Source of the DNA: an uncultured Acetatifactor sp.
Lineage (GTDB): Bacteria; Bacillota; Clostridia; Lachnospirales; Lachnospiraceae
Length of the DNA stretch: 64,000 nucleotides
Direction: 5' to 3'
NCBI GenBank assembly: GCA_934436435.1
Contig: CAKSAN010000012.1
Coordinates: 89,937-153,936, forward strand
The notes under the pieces are model-generated. The model was given only the letters and a program-made list of their open reading frames with translations. It made no database searches and had not been told where the DNA came from. Positions 63,610 to 64,000 of the stretch are shown piece after piece. Within the stretch, counting starts at the first letter, position 1. The number at the start of each line of letters is the position of its first letter. Made by a program: the position numbers and the translations under genes.

Positions 63610-63663
63610 AAGGACATTGAATTGTCAGCAGATATATTTGCAAACAATACAATGTCTTTTTTG
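63610..63663 (+). terminator. Terminator of the wHTH-nuclease operon
   Basis: AAGGACATTGAATTGT pairs with ACAATACAATGTCTT (one mismatch) over an 18-base loop, then T-rich sequence. Confidence 0.85.
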
Positions 63664-63850
63664 TTTTGTTTGACATCGTATAAATTAATGTTGAGGAGTA
63701 AATTATTCAAAAATTTGCCTATTCAGAAAAAGTTTAGAAATTAATGAGAAAAGAAGAGAAAACAGCTTATTTTCAGGATACTAGAAAGAAAAATTGGTCG
63801 CAAAAAGTTTCCAATAGTGTCCTGTTCTATAACCGGAATTTGAATTGCTG

Positions 63851-63871
63851 TTATAAAAAATTATTTTATAA
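63851..63871. repeat. Perfect AT palindrome before the terminal leader ORF
   Basis: TTATAAAA and TTTTATAA flank a five-base centre, ending 3 bases before the GGAGG ribosome binding site of the short ORF at 63887. Confidence 0.7.
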
Positions 63872-63886
63872 CGGAGGTTCGGTTAC

Positions 63887-63970
63887 ATGGAAAACAACAT
63901 TGGTAAACGCTCCATAGCAAGTATGCAAATTTCGGATAAACGGAGCCCCTTTCTCGCGTCAGCGGTGTAA
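63887..63970 (+). CDS. Short leader-peptide-like ORF at the window end
   Basis: An excellent RBS (CGGAGG) lies 8 bases before ATG 63887. The 27 codons read MENNIGKRSIASMQISDKRS and PFLASAV, then TAA. The last bases of the window contain CGCACC-AGC-GGTGCG, a small hairpin. The good start, short length and following hairpin would fit a regulatory leader for a gene beyond the window, or the start of a broken gene. I do not recognise it. 63664-63850 shows nothing else. Confidence 0.45.
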   Translation: MENNIGKRSIASMQISDKRSPFLASAV

Positions 63971-64000
63971 GAGGCTCGCACCAGCGGTGCGCTGTCCGTT

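Overview
The window looks like the chromosome of a Lachnospiraceae-type gut anaerobe (Bacillota, Clostridia). This rests on a complete crotonase-type butyrate operon (thl-crt-hbd-bcd-etfB-etfA), long-form HPF, SpoIIQ-like and NlpC/P60 cell-wall hydrolases, giant Gram-positive surface proteins, sigma-A promoters and GGAGG ribosome binding sites. No rRNA, tRNA or CRISPR array was seen.

Layout. (1) 1-9.9 kb is a worn mobile region: Rpn-type recombination nuclease copies and tails, an integrase stump, two fossil ketopantoate-reductase ends, an ORF6N-domain gene with a duplicated 32-nt palindrome, an orphan MerR-type promoter, a 1629-aa beta-helix surface protein with a sortase-like SPNTG tail, an ABC exporter remnant and a GNAT fused to a glycine-zipper tail. 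(2) 10.0-13.7 kb is an AT-rich two-gene restriction-modification system: a beta-class DNA methyltransferase plus a PD-ExK/gamma-methyltransferase/specificity fusion enzyme. (3) 13.9-18.4 kb holds a TetR regulator and a large membrane-anchored surface protein whose promoter carries a perfect operator-like dyad. (4) 18.5-27.6 kb is housekeeping: RdgB/HAM1-like pyrophosphatase, a broken MATE exporter, YhfC-type membrane protease, HD hydrolase, SDR, thioredoxin reductase, NlpC/P60 hydrolase, a cluster of DnaA-box 9-mers, hpf and an M23 peptidase.

(5) 27.8-34.0 kb is the butyrate operon, which converts acetyl-CoA to butyryl-CoA with flavin-based electron bifurcation. (6) 34.2-42.2 kb carries ybaK, mtnA, a YkgJ-type cysteine-cluster protein, a chemoreceptor translationally coupled to a Lon-like AAA+ ATPase that lacks the protease domain, a nicotinamidase-like and a nicotinate phosphoribosyltransferase gene (NAD salvage), and a deoxyinosine glycosylase-like gene. 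(7) 42.2-54.7 kb is a surface/secretion block: a 2819-aa surface protein behind a structured leader, a TetR regulator, and two coupled lipoproteins (metzincin-like protease and transglutaminase-like) sharing an acidic aromatic C-terminal module.

(8) 54.7-64.0 kb is a low-GC accessory and defence island: Fic and IS110 remnants, a methyltransferase, a RelB/RelE-type toxin-antitoxin pair, an integrase stump, a GIY-YIG/DUF4357 gene with an early stop, a DUF262-HNH (GmrSD-like) protein, and a five-gene operon at 61.4-63.5 kb. That operon encodes four small related winged-helix-like proteins followed by a PD-(D/E)XK nuclease-like protein. It is tightly coupled, has its own strong promoter and terminator, and is the best candidate here for an undescribed system. 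All family calls come from reading motifs by eye; no database search was possible.
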